This document shows, in pieces, positions 45,273 through 54,624 of a stretch of DNA of 64,000 nucleotides (position 1 is the stretch's first letter; every line of letters begins with the position of its first letter). The translations under genes and the position numbers were made by a program. The notes under the pieces are model-generated. The model ran no database searches, was not told the DNA's origin, and was given only the letters and a program-made list of their open reading frames with translations. Source of the stretch: Microlunatus kandeliicorticis (lineage in GTDB: Bacteria; Actinomycetota; Actinomycetes; Propionibacteriales; Propionibacteriaceae); NCBI RefSeq assembly GCF_014137855.1, contig NZ_JACGWT010000001.1, positions 930,001 through 994,000 of the forward strand. Direction: 5' to 3'.

Positions 45273-45316
45273 GTTCACCGGGGTGTCACCGTCCGCCCGC
45301 CGACGGTTCACCCCTG
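45273..45316 (+). promoter_or_regulatory. PHO-box-like array: four 11-bp direct repeat units
   Basis: Units at 45273, 45284, 45295 and 45306 read GTTCACCGGGG, TGTCACCGTCC, GCCCGCCGACG and GTTCACCCCTG. The first, second and fourth keep the KTCACC core and the third is degenerate. The 11-bp period is that of PhoP-binding repeats described in Streptomyces. The array ends 5 nt before a weak -10 (CACCCT, 45322-45327), which is itself 6 nt from the phoX ATG. Confidence 0.6.
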
Positions 45317-45333
45317 CTCAGCACCCTCTCAGC

Positions 45334-47397
45334 ATGACGACCAGCACCCGACCGCCCCTGCTGATGCTCGGCCGGACCCACGGCAACCGCAGCGCGGTGA
45401 CCTGCGCGCTCAAGTGCGACAACGCGTGTGCCGCACCGACCCCCAACGAGAGCACCGAGCCGACGTTCGCCGACGTCGCCTCGCAGGCGCTGCTCTCCCG
45501 GCGCCGGCTGCTGCTGGCCGGCGGCACCCTGGCCGCAGGCGCCGCCCTGACCGTCGGGCCGACCGCGCTCGAGCCGGCCGCCGCCTCCGGGCGCCCGCCC
45601 GCGACCCGGACGCCGCCCGCGGCCCGCCCGGGCGGGCCGCTGCGGTTCGACCCGATCGCCTCGGTGCCCGACGACGTCGACGCGGTCACCGTGCCCGCGG
45701 GCTTCGGCTGGCGTCCGGTGATCCGGTGGGGCGACCCGCTGTTCGCCGACTCCCCGGACTTCGACCCCGAGCACCCGGACGCCGACGCCCAGGAGCGCCA
45801 GTTCGGCTACAACAACGACTACACCGACGTGATCGTCACCGACCCGCGCGGCCGCCGCGCGCTGCTGTGCTGCAACCACGAGTACACCAACCGGGCGATC
45901 ATGTTCCCGCCGACCAGCAGCGTCGCCGCCGAGGCCGAGGTGCTGCGCACCCTGATGGCCGCCCACGGGTTCAGCGTGGTCCAGCTCGAGCGGCGCGGGC
46001 GCGGCAAGCCCTGGCGCTATCGCCGTGGTGCCCGCCGCAACCGCCGGATCACCGCGACCACCGTCTTCCGGCTCGACGGGCCGGCCGCCGGCTCGGAGCT
46101 GCTGCGGACCGCCGCCGACCCCTCCGGCACCCGCGTCCACGGCACGCTGGGCAACTGCTCGGGCGGCACCACGCCGTGGGGCACCGTGCTGTCCGGCGAG
46201 GAGAACTTCAACGGCTACTTCCGGGCCGATCCGCAGGCTGTCGGGTCGAAGCGGTACGGGCTGACCGACAGCCCGAGCAGCTACGGCTGGGAGCAGATCG
46301 ACCCGCGCTTCGACGCCCGCTCCGCGGACCACGCGAACGAACCCCACCGGTTCGGCTGGATCGTCGAGATCGACCCCACCGACCCGTCGTCGACACCCCG
46401 CAAGCACACCGCGCTGGGCCGGTTCAAGCACGAGGGCGCGAACGTCCGGGTGGACAGGGAGAACCGGGTCGTGGCCTACCTGGGCGACGACGAGAAGTTC
46501 GACTACCTCTACAAGTTCGTGGCCCGGGACCGCTACCGGCCCGGGCGCTCGAAGGCCGCCCGGCGCCACAACCTCGGACTGCTCAGCGAGGGCGACCTCT
46601 ACGTCGCCCGGTTCGAGGGCACCCGGAGGCCGGGGAACGACAACCTCGGGACCGGCCGTTGGCTGCCGCTGGTCGAGGACGGCCGTTCGGCGGTGGAGGG
46701 GATGAGCGTCGAGGAGGTGCTGGTGTTCACCCGGCTCGCCGCCGACCGGCTCGGGGCGACGCCGATGGACCGCTGCGAGGACGTCGAGCCCAGCCGGGAG
46801 ACCGGCAAGGTCTACGTGGTCTGCACCAACAACAGCGACCGCGGCGTCAAGACCGGCAAGCCCGGCGCGGACGCGGCCAATCCGCGTGACGCGAACAAGA
46901 ACGGTCACATCATCGAGCTGACCGAGACCGGCGGCGCCGCCGACGCACAGACCTTCGCCTGGGACCTGTTCATGGTCTGCGGCGACACCGACCAGGCCGG
47001 CACCTACTTCGCCGGCTGGGACGGACCGGTGGCTCCGATCTCCTGCCCCGACAATGTTGCTTTCGACTCCGAAAACAACCTCTGGATCGCCACCGACGGG
47101 CAGCCGGGGTCGATCGGCCGGAACGACGGCCTGTTCCGGGTGCCGCTGGACGGACCCGAGCGCGGCCACCTGACCCAGTTCCTGGCCGTCCCGGTCGAGG
47201 CCGAGACGTGTGGACCGGTGATCCATGATCGCGACGGGTCGGTGTTCGTCGCCGTCCAGCACCCGGGCGAGGACGGCGACTGGGCCGACCAGCACTCCGC
47301 CTTCCCGGATTACGTTCCCGCCGGCGCCCGACCGGCACCGGGGGAGTGGCGCGGACCCCGCCCGGCGATCATCCAGGTGACACGCGAAAGCCGCTGA
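45334..47397 (+). CDS. phoX: PhoX-type (DUF839) secreted alkaline phosphatase
   Basis: The 687-residue protein has a twin-arginine motif SRRRLLLAGG (residues 55-64) after a long N-region with several cysteines, typical of PhoX. The mature part has the DUF839/PhoX blocks LLCCNHEYTNRAIMF, NCSGGTTPWGTVLSGEENF, RFKHEGANVRVD and CPDNVAFDSENNLWIATDG. PhoX enzymes release phosphate from organophosphates outside the cell using Ca2+ and Fe3+. The ATG appears leaderless, behind a weak -10 and a PHO-box-like array, indicating induction under phosphate limitation. Followed by a long hairpin. Confidence 0.9.
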   Translation: MTTSTRPPLLMLGRTHGNRSAVTCALKCDNACAAPTPNESTEPTFADVASQALLSRRRLLLAGGTLAAGAALTVGPTALEPAAASGRPPATRTPPAARPGGPLRFDPIASVPDDVDAVTVPAGFGWRPVIRWGDPLFADSPDFDPEHPDADAQERQFGYNNDYTDVIVTDPRGRRALLCCNHEYTNRAIMFPPTSSVAAEAEVLRTLMAAHGFSVVQLERRGRGKPWRYRRGARRNRRITATTVFRLDGPAAGSELLRTAADPSGTRVHGTLGNCSGGTTPWGTVLSGEENFNGYFRADPQAVGSKRYGLTDSPSSYGWEQIDPRFDARSADHANEPHRFGWIVEIDPTDPSSTPRKHTALGRFKHEGANVRVDRENRVVAYLGDDEKFDYLYKFVARDRYRPGRSKAARRHNLGLLSEGDLYVARFEGTRRPGNDNLGTGRWLPLVEDGRSAVEGMSVEEVLVFTRLAADRLGATPMDRCEDVEPSRETGKVYVVCTNNSDRGVKTGKPGADAANPRDANKNGHIIELTETGGAADAQTFAWDLFMVCGDTDQAGTYFAGWDGPVAPISCPDNVAFDSENNLWIATDGQPGSIGRNDGLFRVPLDGPERGHLTQFLAVPVEAETCGPVIHDRDGSVFVAVQHPGEDGDWADQHSAFPDYVPAGARPAPGEWRGPRPAIIQVTRESR

Positions 47398-47423
47398 CCA
47401 GGAGGTTCTCTCCCCATACGCAC

Positions 47424-47474
47424 GACACGGCCCGACGTCGGCGATCCATGATCACCGCCGTCGGGCCGTGTCGC
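47424..47474 (+). terminator. Long hairpin after phoX
   Basis: Fifteen bases at 47424-47438 are perfectly complementary to 47460-47474. The 21-nt loop can extend the stem further (GGCGATC with GATCACC, one mismatch). It starts 27 nt after the phoX stop. Confidence 0.7.
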
Positions 47475-47650
47475 GTGCGACAGGATTCAGCCAACCGTCA
47501 GGCCCAGTTTAGTTTCAGCTCTAGCGAAACTTAGACGTCTGTGTTTGAGTAGCGCACGCTGGTGTCGACCGTGTGGGACGGGCGGCCCGGCACGTCGCTC
47601 GGGGGAGTCGGCCGCACCTCACCGTGCTCTTTCCCCCCGGAGTGTTCTTC
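47475..47650. other. A/T-richer region before the giant Ig-repeat gene
   Basis: This 176-bp gap has unusually high A/T content around 47490-47550. A small hairpin, GTTTC-A-GC-TCTA-GC-GAAAC, lies at 47513-47531. It probably holds the promoter and regulatory sites of the downstream gene, but no convincing -35/-10 pair could be chosen. GGAG about 10 nt before 47651 is the likely ribosome-binding site. Confidence 0.4.
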
Positions 47651-50600
47651 GTGAGACGTCTCGTCAACGCCTTCCTCTGCAGCCTGCTGGTGCTGGGCAC
47701 GGTGCTGGGCCTGCTCGGCACCGGCGCGTCCCGCGCCGTCGCGGCCCCGCTCCCGGCCGCGTTCACCGGCAGCGCCGGCGGCACCGTCGCCAACGTCAGC
47801 GTCACCACCGCCGGGCTCAACCTGGCCGGCGTCCGGCTGGCCGACACCGCCGCGTCCGCGGACTCCGGGGCCAGTCCGCGCACGTCCGCCGTCTCGCGGA
47901 ACCTGGGCGCCACGGTGGCCGGCCTCGGTGTGGCCGTCGACTCGAACAGCCAGACCGCTCCGCCCGACAACACCGACGCCTCGACCAGCAACCTGGCCGC
48001 GGTCAACGCGCTGGGCATCGGCGCCAGCGCGCTCACCGCCAGCGACCTCGCCCGGTGGACCGGTGACGCCAGCTGCGTCCCCGACCAGCTCTCCAACGCC
48101 TACGTCCGCACCGGCGGGGTCACGGTCAACCCGAGCATCGCCGGCATCAGCCTCGGCGCCCCGGTGCTGACCACCGGGGCCGGCACCACCCGCGGCATCA
48201 CCTCGCTGGTCGGCGCCGGGCTCAACAAGGCCGTGCGCGGCAGCGTCACCGGTGGCGTCACCGGGGTGAACGTCCTCGGCGCCGTCGGGATCGACATCGC
48301 CGACACCACGCTCAGCGCGACCGCCGACGGCAGCACCGGAGCCGCCGGGTTCGCCTTCACGCCCAACACGATCAGCTACACCTACCAGGGCACCACCCGG
48401 ACGCTCGCCGCCGGGACCAGCACCACGATCACCCTCGGCACCGTACTTGCCGGTCAGCAGGTGATCACCCTGACCGCCAACAACCCCACCACCACCGGGA
48501 ACGGCCGGTCGGCCAGCACCGCGGTCACCGTGCTGAGCATCGGGATCACGGTCAAGGCGCCGGCCACCGGGACCACGCTGGCCACCGTCGGGGTCGACCT
48601 GCTCCCGCTCCGCGCCGCCGCGACCGCGCCCGTCGGCGGGATCGACTGCCCGCCCGCGGCCCCGGTCCTCACCGGCCCGGGCAACGGGACCACCACCAAC
48701 GACTCCACCCCGGAGATCACCGGCACCGGCACCCCCGGCGCGAGCGTCAACGTCACCGTCGACGGGACCGTCCGCAGCGCCGTGACCACGGTCGGGAACG
48801 ACGGCACCTGGAGCTGGTCGCCGACCACGCCGCTCGCCGACGGGTCGCACACGATCAGCGCGACCCAGACCGTCAACGGCGCGGTCTCGCCCAGCAGCGG
48901 CAACCGCAGCTTCACGATCGACGCGACCGCACCGGCCCGGCCGGTGATCACCGCCCCGACCGACGGCAGCCTGCTGGCCACCCGCCGTCCGACCGTCCAG
49001 GGCGCCGCCGAGGCCGGCAGCAGCGTCGTGGTCCGGGTCGACGGGACCAGTGTCGGCAGCACCACCGCGACCGGCGCCGGCACCTTCAGCCTGGTCCCGA
49101 ACACCGACCTGGCCGACGGCAGCCACACCATCACCGCGCAGGCGACCGACACCGCCGGGAACACCTCGGCGACCTCGGCGGGCGTCACCGTGCAGGTCGA
49201 CGCCACCGCGCCGGCCGCCCCGGTGCTCACCACCCCGGCGAACGGCGTCTCCACCCGCGACGCCACCCCGGTGATCAGCGGCACCGCCGAAGCGGGCAGC
49301 ACCGTCACCGCTACCGTCGACGGCACCGCGCTGACCACCACCGCGACCGCCGGGTCCGGGGGTGCGTACGCGCTGACCGCGCCGACCCTGTCCGAGGGGT
49401 CGCACACGGTCTTCGTCACCGCCACCGACGCCGCCGGCAACGTCTCGGCCGCCTCGGCGACGCACACGTTCAGCGTCGACCGGACCGCTCCCGCCGCGCC
49501 GGTGATCACGGCGACGGCCGACGGCTCCGTGATCAACACCGCGCTGCCCACGATCACCGGCAGCGGCGAGAACGGCGCCATCGTCACCGTCAGCATCGAC
49601 GGCACGGTCGCCGGCGGCGCCACCGTCTCCGGCGGCGCCTGGTCGCTGACCCTGAGCACGCCGCTGACCGACGGCCCGCACACGGTGACCGCCGTGCAGA
49701 CCGACGCCGCCGGCAACACCTCGACGATCGCCACCGCCCAGTTCGGGGTCGACACCGCGACCCCGGCCGCCCCGCTGATCACCGCGCCGGCAAACGGCGC
49801 CCTCGTCCGCGGCCCGGACATCACCCTGGTCGGCACCGGCGAGGCCGGCGCCAGCGTGACCGTCCAGCGGTCCGGCGGCGGCAGCTACGGCCCCGTGACC
49901 GTCACCTCGGCGGGCACCTGGAGCGTCCCGGTCACCGGGCTGAGCGACGGCTCGGCCACCTTCACCGCGCGCCAGACCGACGCCGCCGGCAACCAGTCCG
50001 CGGCCTCGGCCACGGTCACCCTGACCGTCACCACCTCGGGCCCGGTCCCACCGGTGATCACCGCGCCCGCCACCGGTGCGGTCACCGCCAACCCGTCGGT
50101 CACCGTCCAGGGCACCGGCGTCGCCGGGGCCACCGTCACCCTCTACGAGGGCTCGGCGACCGTGCTCGGCACCGCCACCGTCAGCTCCGGCGGCACCTGG
50201 ACGCTGACCCGGACCTTCGCCGACGGCCCGCACAGCCTCTACGCCACCCAGGACCAGGGCGTCGGCAGCTCGCCCGCCTCGGCGGTGGTGATCATCAGCA
50301 TCGACACCGTGGCCCCTGCCGTGCCCGTGGTGGTCAGCCCGGCGAACGGGACGGTCACCGCCGACCGGACGCCGATCGTGGCCGGCACCGGAGAGCCCGG
50401 CGCCCGGGTCACCGTCACCGTCGGCGGCACCACGCTGCCGGTGGTCACCGTGCTCGGCGACGGCACCTGGAGCGCCCCGGTCACCGCGCCGCTGGCCGAC
50501 GCCGTCTACACGGTGACCGCGGTCCAGCGCGATGCCGCCGGCAACGCCTCGCCGACGGCCACCAGCACCTTCGAGGTGCTGGCCAGTGCACCGCCGGCCC

Positions 50601-53600
50601 CCGGCGTCGACACCCCCGCCGACGGGGCCGTCGTCGGCACCACCACGCCGGCCCTCGGCGGCACCGGCGAGACCGGTGACACGGTGCTGGTCAGCGTCGA
50701 CGGCGTCGCCGTCGGCAGTGCGCCGGTGGCCAACGGCCGCTGGAGCCTGACCCTCGCCACTCCGCTGGCCCAGGGCACCCACCAGCTCTCGGTCACCCAG
50801 CGCGGCCGGTCCGGGCTGCTGTCGACCGCCACCGACACCGCGTTCGTGGTCGACACCGTCGCCCCGGACGCCCCGGTGCTCACCGCACCGGCCGACAACG
50901 CCGTGCTCAGCGTCACCACGGTGACCGTCCGCGGCACGGCCGAGCCGAACAGCACGGTGACCGTCTCGCTCAACGGCGGGACGGCCGGCACCGCCCAGGC
51001 GAACGGCGCCGGGATCTGGAGCCTGACCACCGCGACGCTCGCCGAGGGCAGCTACACGGTGACCGCCACCGCGCAGGACGCCGCCGGGAACACGTCGGTC
51101 GCCTCGGTCGGGCGCACCTTCACCATCGACCGGACGGCGCCGGCCGCGCCGCTGCTCACCAGCCCGTCAGCGGGTGCGGTGATCAACGACCCGACGCCGC
51201 TGCTGACCGGTTCGGGTGAGCCCGGGGCCACCGTGGCCGTCTCGGTCGACGGCGGCGCGCCGCAGACCGCGCTGGTGGACGTCAACGGGCTCTGGCAGCT
51301 CACCGTCAGCCCGGCGCTGATCGACGGCGCGCACACGCTGACCCTGCTGCAGACCGACCGGGCCGGCAACGTCTCGGTGGGCCGCAACGTCACCCTCACC
51401 GTCGACACCCAGGCGCCGGCCACGCCGGTGATCACCGCGCCGACCGAGGGCGCCATCCTCACCGGACCGGACGCCACGGTGACCGGCACCGGCGAGCCCG
51501 GCAGCACGCTGGCGCTGACCCTCGACGGCACCGCGCAGCCGCCGGTCGTGGTGCCCGGCAACGGCATCTGGTCGGTCGCGCTGACCGGCCTGAGCCCGAC
51601 CGCGCACACCGTGTCGGCCACCCTGACCGACGCCGCGCAGAACGTCTCGAACGCCGCCACCCGGAGCTTCGAGATCGCCCCGACGGCCCCGGCCGCCCCG
51701 GTGATCACCGTGCCGACAGCGGGTGCCCTGGTCGGCGACGCCACCCCGACGGTGTCGGGCACCGGCGTCGACGGCGCGACCGTCACCGTCCGGGTGGATG
51801 GGACGGTGGTCGGCACGGCCACCGTCGCCGGCACCGCCTGGAGCCTCGGGCTGACCGACCCGCTGGCCGACGGCCCGCACACGGCGACCGCCACCCAGGC
51901 CGTCGGGATCGTCGACTCCGGCGAGTCCACCCCGGTCTCGTTCACGGTCGACGCCACCCCGCCCGTCGCGCCGGTGGTCACCACGCCCGCCGACGGGACC
52001 GTCGTCGCCGACGACACCCCGACGATCACCGGGACGGGGGAGACCGGCTCGACCGTCACCGTCTACATCGACAACGCCCCGCAGGGCAGCGCGCCGGTGA
52101 CCAACGGCAGCTGGACGTTCACCCCGACGCTGGCGCTCACCGCCGGCCCGCACCTGATCAGCGCGACCCAGACCGACGCGGCCGGCAACGTCTCCGACCC
52201 GTCGACCAGCGTGCGGATCACCGTCGACACCGACGCGCCGGCGGCCCCGGTGATCACCGGCCCGGCGAACGGCGGCGCGGTCAACGATCCGACGCCCGAC
52301 GTCACCGGCACCGGTCAGCCCGGCGCCACCGTGGTCGTCACCGTCGACGGCGGCGCCCAGGTGACCACCACCGTCGGGACCGACGGTCGCTGGAGCGTCA
52401 CGCTCCCGACGCTGGCCGACGGCCCGCACACCGCGGTCGCCTCGCTCACCGGCACCAACGGGCTGCCGGCGGTCGGGACGGCGAGCGTCGCCTTCACCGT
52501 CGACACCGTGAGCCCGTCCGCTCCGGTGATCGTCACCCCGCCGACCGGAGCGGTGCTCGGCACCGCGACGCCGACGATCACCGGCACCGGCGAGCCCGCC
52601 GCCACGGTCACCGTCAAGGACGGCAGCCGGACCCTCGGCACCGCCGTGGTCAACGACCAGGGCAACTGGAGCCTGGTCAGCGCCCCGCTCGCCGAGGGCC
52701 AGCACGTGCTGACCGCCACGCAGACCGACCGGGCGGGCAACCCGTCCTCGGTGTCGTCGGCGCACCCGGTCTCGGTCGACCTAACCGCACCGGCCGCGCC
52801 GTCGATCGGCACGCCGCCGAACGGTGCGGAGCTGCCGGTCGGCCCGGTCACCATCAGCGGGACCGGTGAGCCCGGCGCCTCGCTGGTGCTGCTGGTGAAC
52901 GGCGCTCCGCTGGCCCCGGTGACGGTCAACGACCAGGGCGGCTGGACCGCGACGCTGACCAACCCGGCCACCGCTCCGTACACGGTCAGCGCCACCCAGA
53001 CCGACGCGGCCGGCAACCGGTCGCCGGCCAGCCCGACCGTCTCGTTCACGGTGTCCACCACCCCGCGTCCGTCGGCCCCGGTGATCACCGTCCCGGCGGA
53101 CGGGTCGACGACCACGGACCGGACGCCGACGATCAGCGGCACCGCGACCGCCGGCGCCACCGTCGCGGTCACCCTCGACGGCACCCTGATCGACACGGTC
53201 ACCGCCGGCAGCACCGGCGCCTGGTCGGTGGACGTCACGGCCACCCAGCCGTACGGCCAGCACGTGATCGCGGCCACGCAGACCGTCGGCGCGCGGACCT
53301 CGAGCCCGGCGAGCTCCACCGTCACGGTGCTGCCTGTCGGGGGCCGGCTGCCCGCTCCGGTGATCACCACCCCGGCCACCCGTTACCGGACGACGCCGGT
53401 GACCGCGATCAGCGGCACCGGGGAGCCCGGGGCGCAGGTCAGCGTGACCGTCGACGGGGGCAGCAGCCCGCGCGGCACGGTCACCGTCGGCGGCAACGGG
53501 ATCTGGACGCTGACCGTCGACCCGGCGCTCGGCGAGGGCACCCACACGATCGCCGCCACCCAGGCGGTGTTCGGGCTGCCCGCCACGGCCTCCGACCCGG

Positions 53601-54457
53601 CCCGGGCCACGGTCACCGTGGACAGCCGGGCGCTGGCTCCGGTGATCACGTCGCCGCGGAACAACACCGAGATCACCGACGCCACCCCGACGGTGACCGG
53701 GACCGCGGAGCCCGGAGCCCGGGTGACCCTCTACACCAACGGCGGGTCGCCCCGGACGGTCACGGCCAACGCCACCACGGGTGCCTGGTCGCTGACCCTG
53801 CCGACCCAGAAGGACGGGAAGCTCGCCTTCACGGCCTCCCAGGTCGACCTGGCCGGGAACGTCTCGCCGCGGTCGGGCACGGTGACGGTGACGTTGCGGA
53901 CAGTGGCCCTGCCGGTGGTGGTCGCGCCCAAGGTGACCTCGACCTCGACCCGGCTGCTGGTGATCGGGACCGGCCAGCCGAAGGCCTCGATCCGGCTCAC
54001 CGTGACCTCCGGGTCCAAGGTGGTCAAGGTTGGGCCGGCGACGGTCGGGAGCACCAGGCAGTGGTTCCTGGTGACCCCGGTGCTCGCCGGCGGGACCTGG
54101 AAGGTCCAGGCCGCGCAGTCGATCAGCGGCAAGCCGACGCTGTCGTCGAACACCACCACGGTCAAGATCATCGGCTCGACGTCGGCCACCAAGCCGAAGA
54201 TCACCTCGCCGAAGACCGAGGTGTCGGTGTCCAGCAACAAGCTGACCATGAGCGGCACCGGGGCCAAGGGCACCCGGATCGGGATCATCGGCACCGGTGG
54301 TCGGTTCTACGGGATCGGCACGGTGAACAGCTCGGGCAAGTGGTCGATCCCGATCACGCTGCGTCCGGGCACCACGCTGTTCAACGCGGTGCAGATCAAT
54401 AAGGACTCGAGCGAGATCATCTCGCCGACCATCACGGTCCGGCTCAAGTCCCGCTAG
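47651..54457 (+). CDS. Giant secreted protein with about 21 Ig-like repeats
   Basis: The roughly 2,268-residue protein has a signal peptide (VRRLVNAFLCSLLVLGTVLG, cleavage near AVA-APLP). Its N-terminal domain of about 300 residues resembles choice-of-anchor G domains. About 21 tandem Ig-like repeats of 88-95 residues follow, built on PAAPVITxPxNG, TPTITGTGEPGATVTVTVDG, WS, HTxTATQTDAAGN and a closing VDxTAPA. The last two repeats are divergent and lysine-richer. No LPXTG motif or C-terminal membrane helix is present, so cell attachment, if any, would rely on the N-terminal domain. Likely an adhesin or cell-surface fibre. The GTG at 47651 is chosen by its ribosome-binding site and the signal peptide. 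Confidence 0.85.
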   Translation: MRRLVNAFLCSLLVLGTVLGLLGTGASRAVAAPLPAAFTGSAGGTVANVSVTTAGLNLAGVRLADTAASADSGASPRTSAVSRNLGATVAGLGVAVDSNSQTAPPDNTDASTSNLAAVNALGIGASALTASDLARWTGDASCVPDQLSNAYVRTGGVTVNPSIAGISLGAPVLTTGAGTTRGITSLVGAGLNKAVRGSVTGGVTGVNVLGAVGIDIADTTLSATADGSTGAAGFAFTPNTISYTYQGTTRTLAAGTSTTITLGTVLAGQQVITLTANNPTTTGNGRSASTAVTVLSIGITVKAPATGTTLATVGVDLLPLRAAATAPVGGIDCPPAAPVLTGPGNGTTTNDSTPEITGTGTPGASVNVTVDGTVRSAVTTVGNDGTWSWSPTTPLADGSHTISATQTVNGAVSPSSGNRSFTIDATAPARPVITAPTDGSLLATRRPTVQGAAEAGSSVVVRVDGTSVGSTTATGAGTFSLVPNTDLADGSHTITAQATDTAGNTSATSAGVTVQVDATAPAAPVLTTPANGVSTRDATPVISGTAEAGSTVTATVDGTALTTTATAGSGGAYALTAPTLSEGSHTVFVTATDAAGNVSAASATHTFSVDRTAPAAPVITATADGSVINTALPTITGSGENGAIVTVSIDGTVAGGATVSGGAWSLTLSTPLTDGPHTVTAVQTDAAGNTSTIATAQFGVDTATPAAPLITAPANGALVRGPDITLVGTGEAGASVTVQRSGGGSYGPVTVTSAGTWSVPVTGLSDGSATFTARQTDAAGNQSAASATVTLTVTTSGPVPPVITAPATGAVTANPSVTVQGTGVAGATVTLYEGSATVLGTATVSSGGTWTLTRTFADGPHSLYATQDQGVGSSPASAVVIISIDTVAPAVPVVVSPANGTVTADRTPIVAGTGEPGARVTVTVGGTTLPVVTVLGDGTWSAPVTAPLADAVYTVTAVQRDAAGNASPTATSTFEVLASAPPAPGVDTPADGAVVGTTTPALGGTGETGDTVLVSVDGVAVGSAPVANGRWSLTLATPLAQGTHQLSVTQRGRSGLLSTATDTAFVVDTVAPDAPVLTAPADNAVLSVTTVTVRGTAEPNSTVTVSLNGGTAGTAQANGAGIWSLTTATLAEGSYTVTATAQDAAGNTSVASVGRTFTIDRTAPAAPLLTSPSAGAVINDPTPLLTGSGEPGATVAVSVDGGAPQTALVDVNGLWQLTVSPALIDGAHTLTLLQTDRAGNVSVGRNVTLTVDTQAPATPVITAPTEGAILTGPDATVTGTGEPGSTLALTLDGTAQPPVVVPGNGIWSVALTGLSPTAHTVSATLTDAAQNVSNAATRSFEIAPTAPAAPVITVPTAGALVGDATPTVSGTGVDGATVTVRVDGTVVGTATVAGTAWSLGLTDPLADGPHTATATQAVGIVDSGESTPVSFTVDATPPVAPVVTTPADGTVVADDTPTITGTGETGSTVTVYIDNAPQGSAPVTNGSWTFTPTLALTAGPHLISATQTDAAGNVSDPSTSVRITVDTDAPAAPVITGPANGGAVNDPTPDVTGTGQPGATVVVTVDGGAQVTTTVGTDGRWSVTLPTLADGPHTAVASLTGTNGLPAVGTASVAFTVDTVSPSAPVIVTPPTGAVLGTATPTITGTGEPAATVTVKDGSRTLGTAVVNDQGNWSLVSAPLAEGQHVLTATQTDRAGNPSSVSSAHPVSVDLTAPAAPSIGTPPNGAELPVGPVTISGTGEPGASLVLLVNGAPLAPVTVNDQGGWTATLTNPATAPYTVSATQTDAAGNRSPASPTVSFTVSTTPRPSAPVITVPADGSTTTDRTPTISGTATAGATVAVTLDGTLIDTVTAGSTGAWSVDVTATQPYGQHVIAATQTVGARTSSPASSTVTVLPVGGRLPAPVITTPATRYRTTPVTAISGTGEPGAQVSVTVDGGSSPRGTVTVGGNGIWTLTVDPALGEGTHTIAATQAVFGLPATASDPARATVTVDSRALAPVITSPRNNTEITDATPTVTGTAEPGARVTLYTNGGSPRTVTANATTGAWSLTLPTQKDGKLAFTASQVDLAGNVSPRSGTVTVTLRTVALPVVVAPKVTSTSTRLLVIGTGQPKASIRLTVTSGSKVVKVGPATVGSTRQWFLVTPVLAGGTWKVQAAQSISGKPTLSSNTTTVKIIGSTSATKPKITSPKTEVSVSSNKLTMSGTGAKGTRIGIIGTGGRFYGIGTVNSSGKWSIPITLRPGTTLFNAVQINKDSSEIISPTITVRLKSR

Positions 54458-54473
54458 GTCCCGCCCCCCGGTC

Positions 54474-54510
54474 GGACGGCCCGGACACCCGCAGGGTGCC
54501 CGGGCCGTCC
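54474..54510 (+). terminator. Hairpin after the giant Ig-repeat gene
   Basis: GGACGGCCCGG (54474-54484) pairs with CCGGGCCGTCC (54500-54510). Inside, CACCC and GGGTG extend the stem after one mismatch, with a 3-nt loop. It starts 16 nt past the stop. Confidence 0.7.
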
Positions 54511-54624
54511 GGTGTCCACCCGCGGAAGGGCTGCGGCCACGCCCGGATGGTGCTTGACTGCCAGCAGACCCTGCACCGAGGCGGGCCGGTCGTCCCGGCG
54601 GTTGGGCGGAGACGGTGGTGCGCG

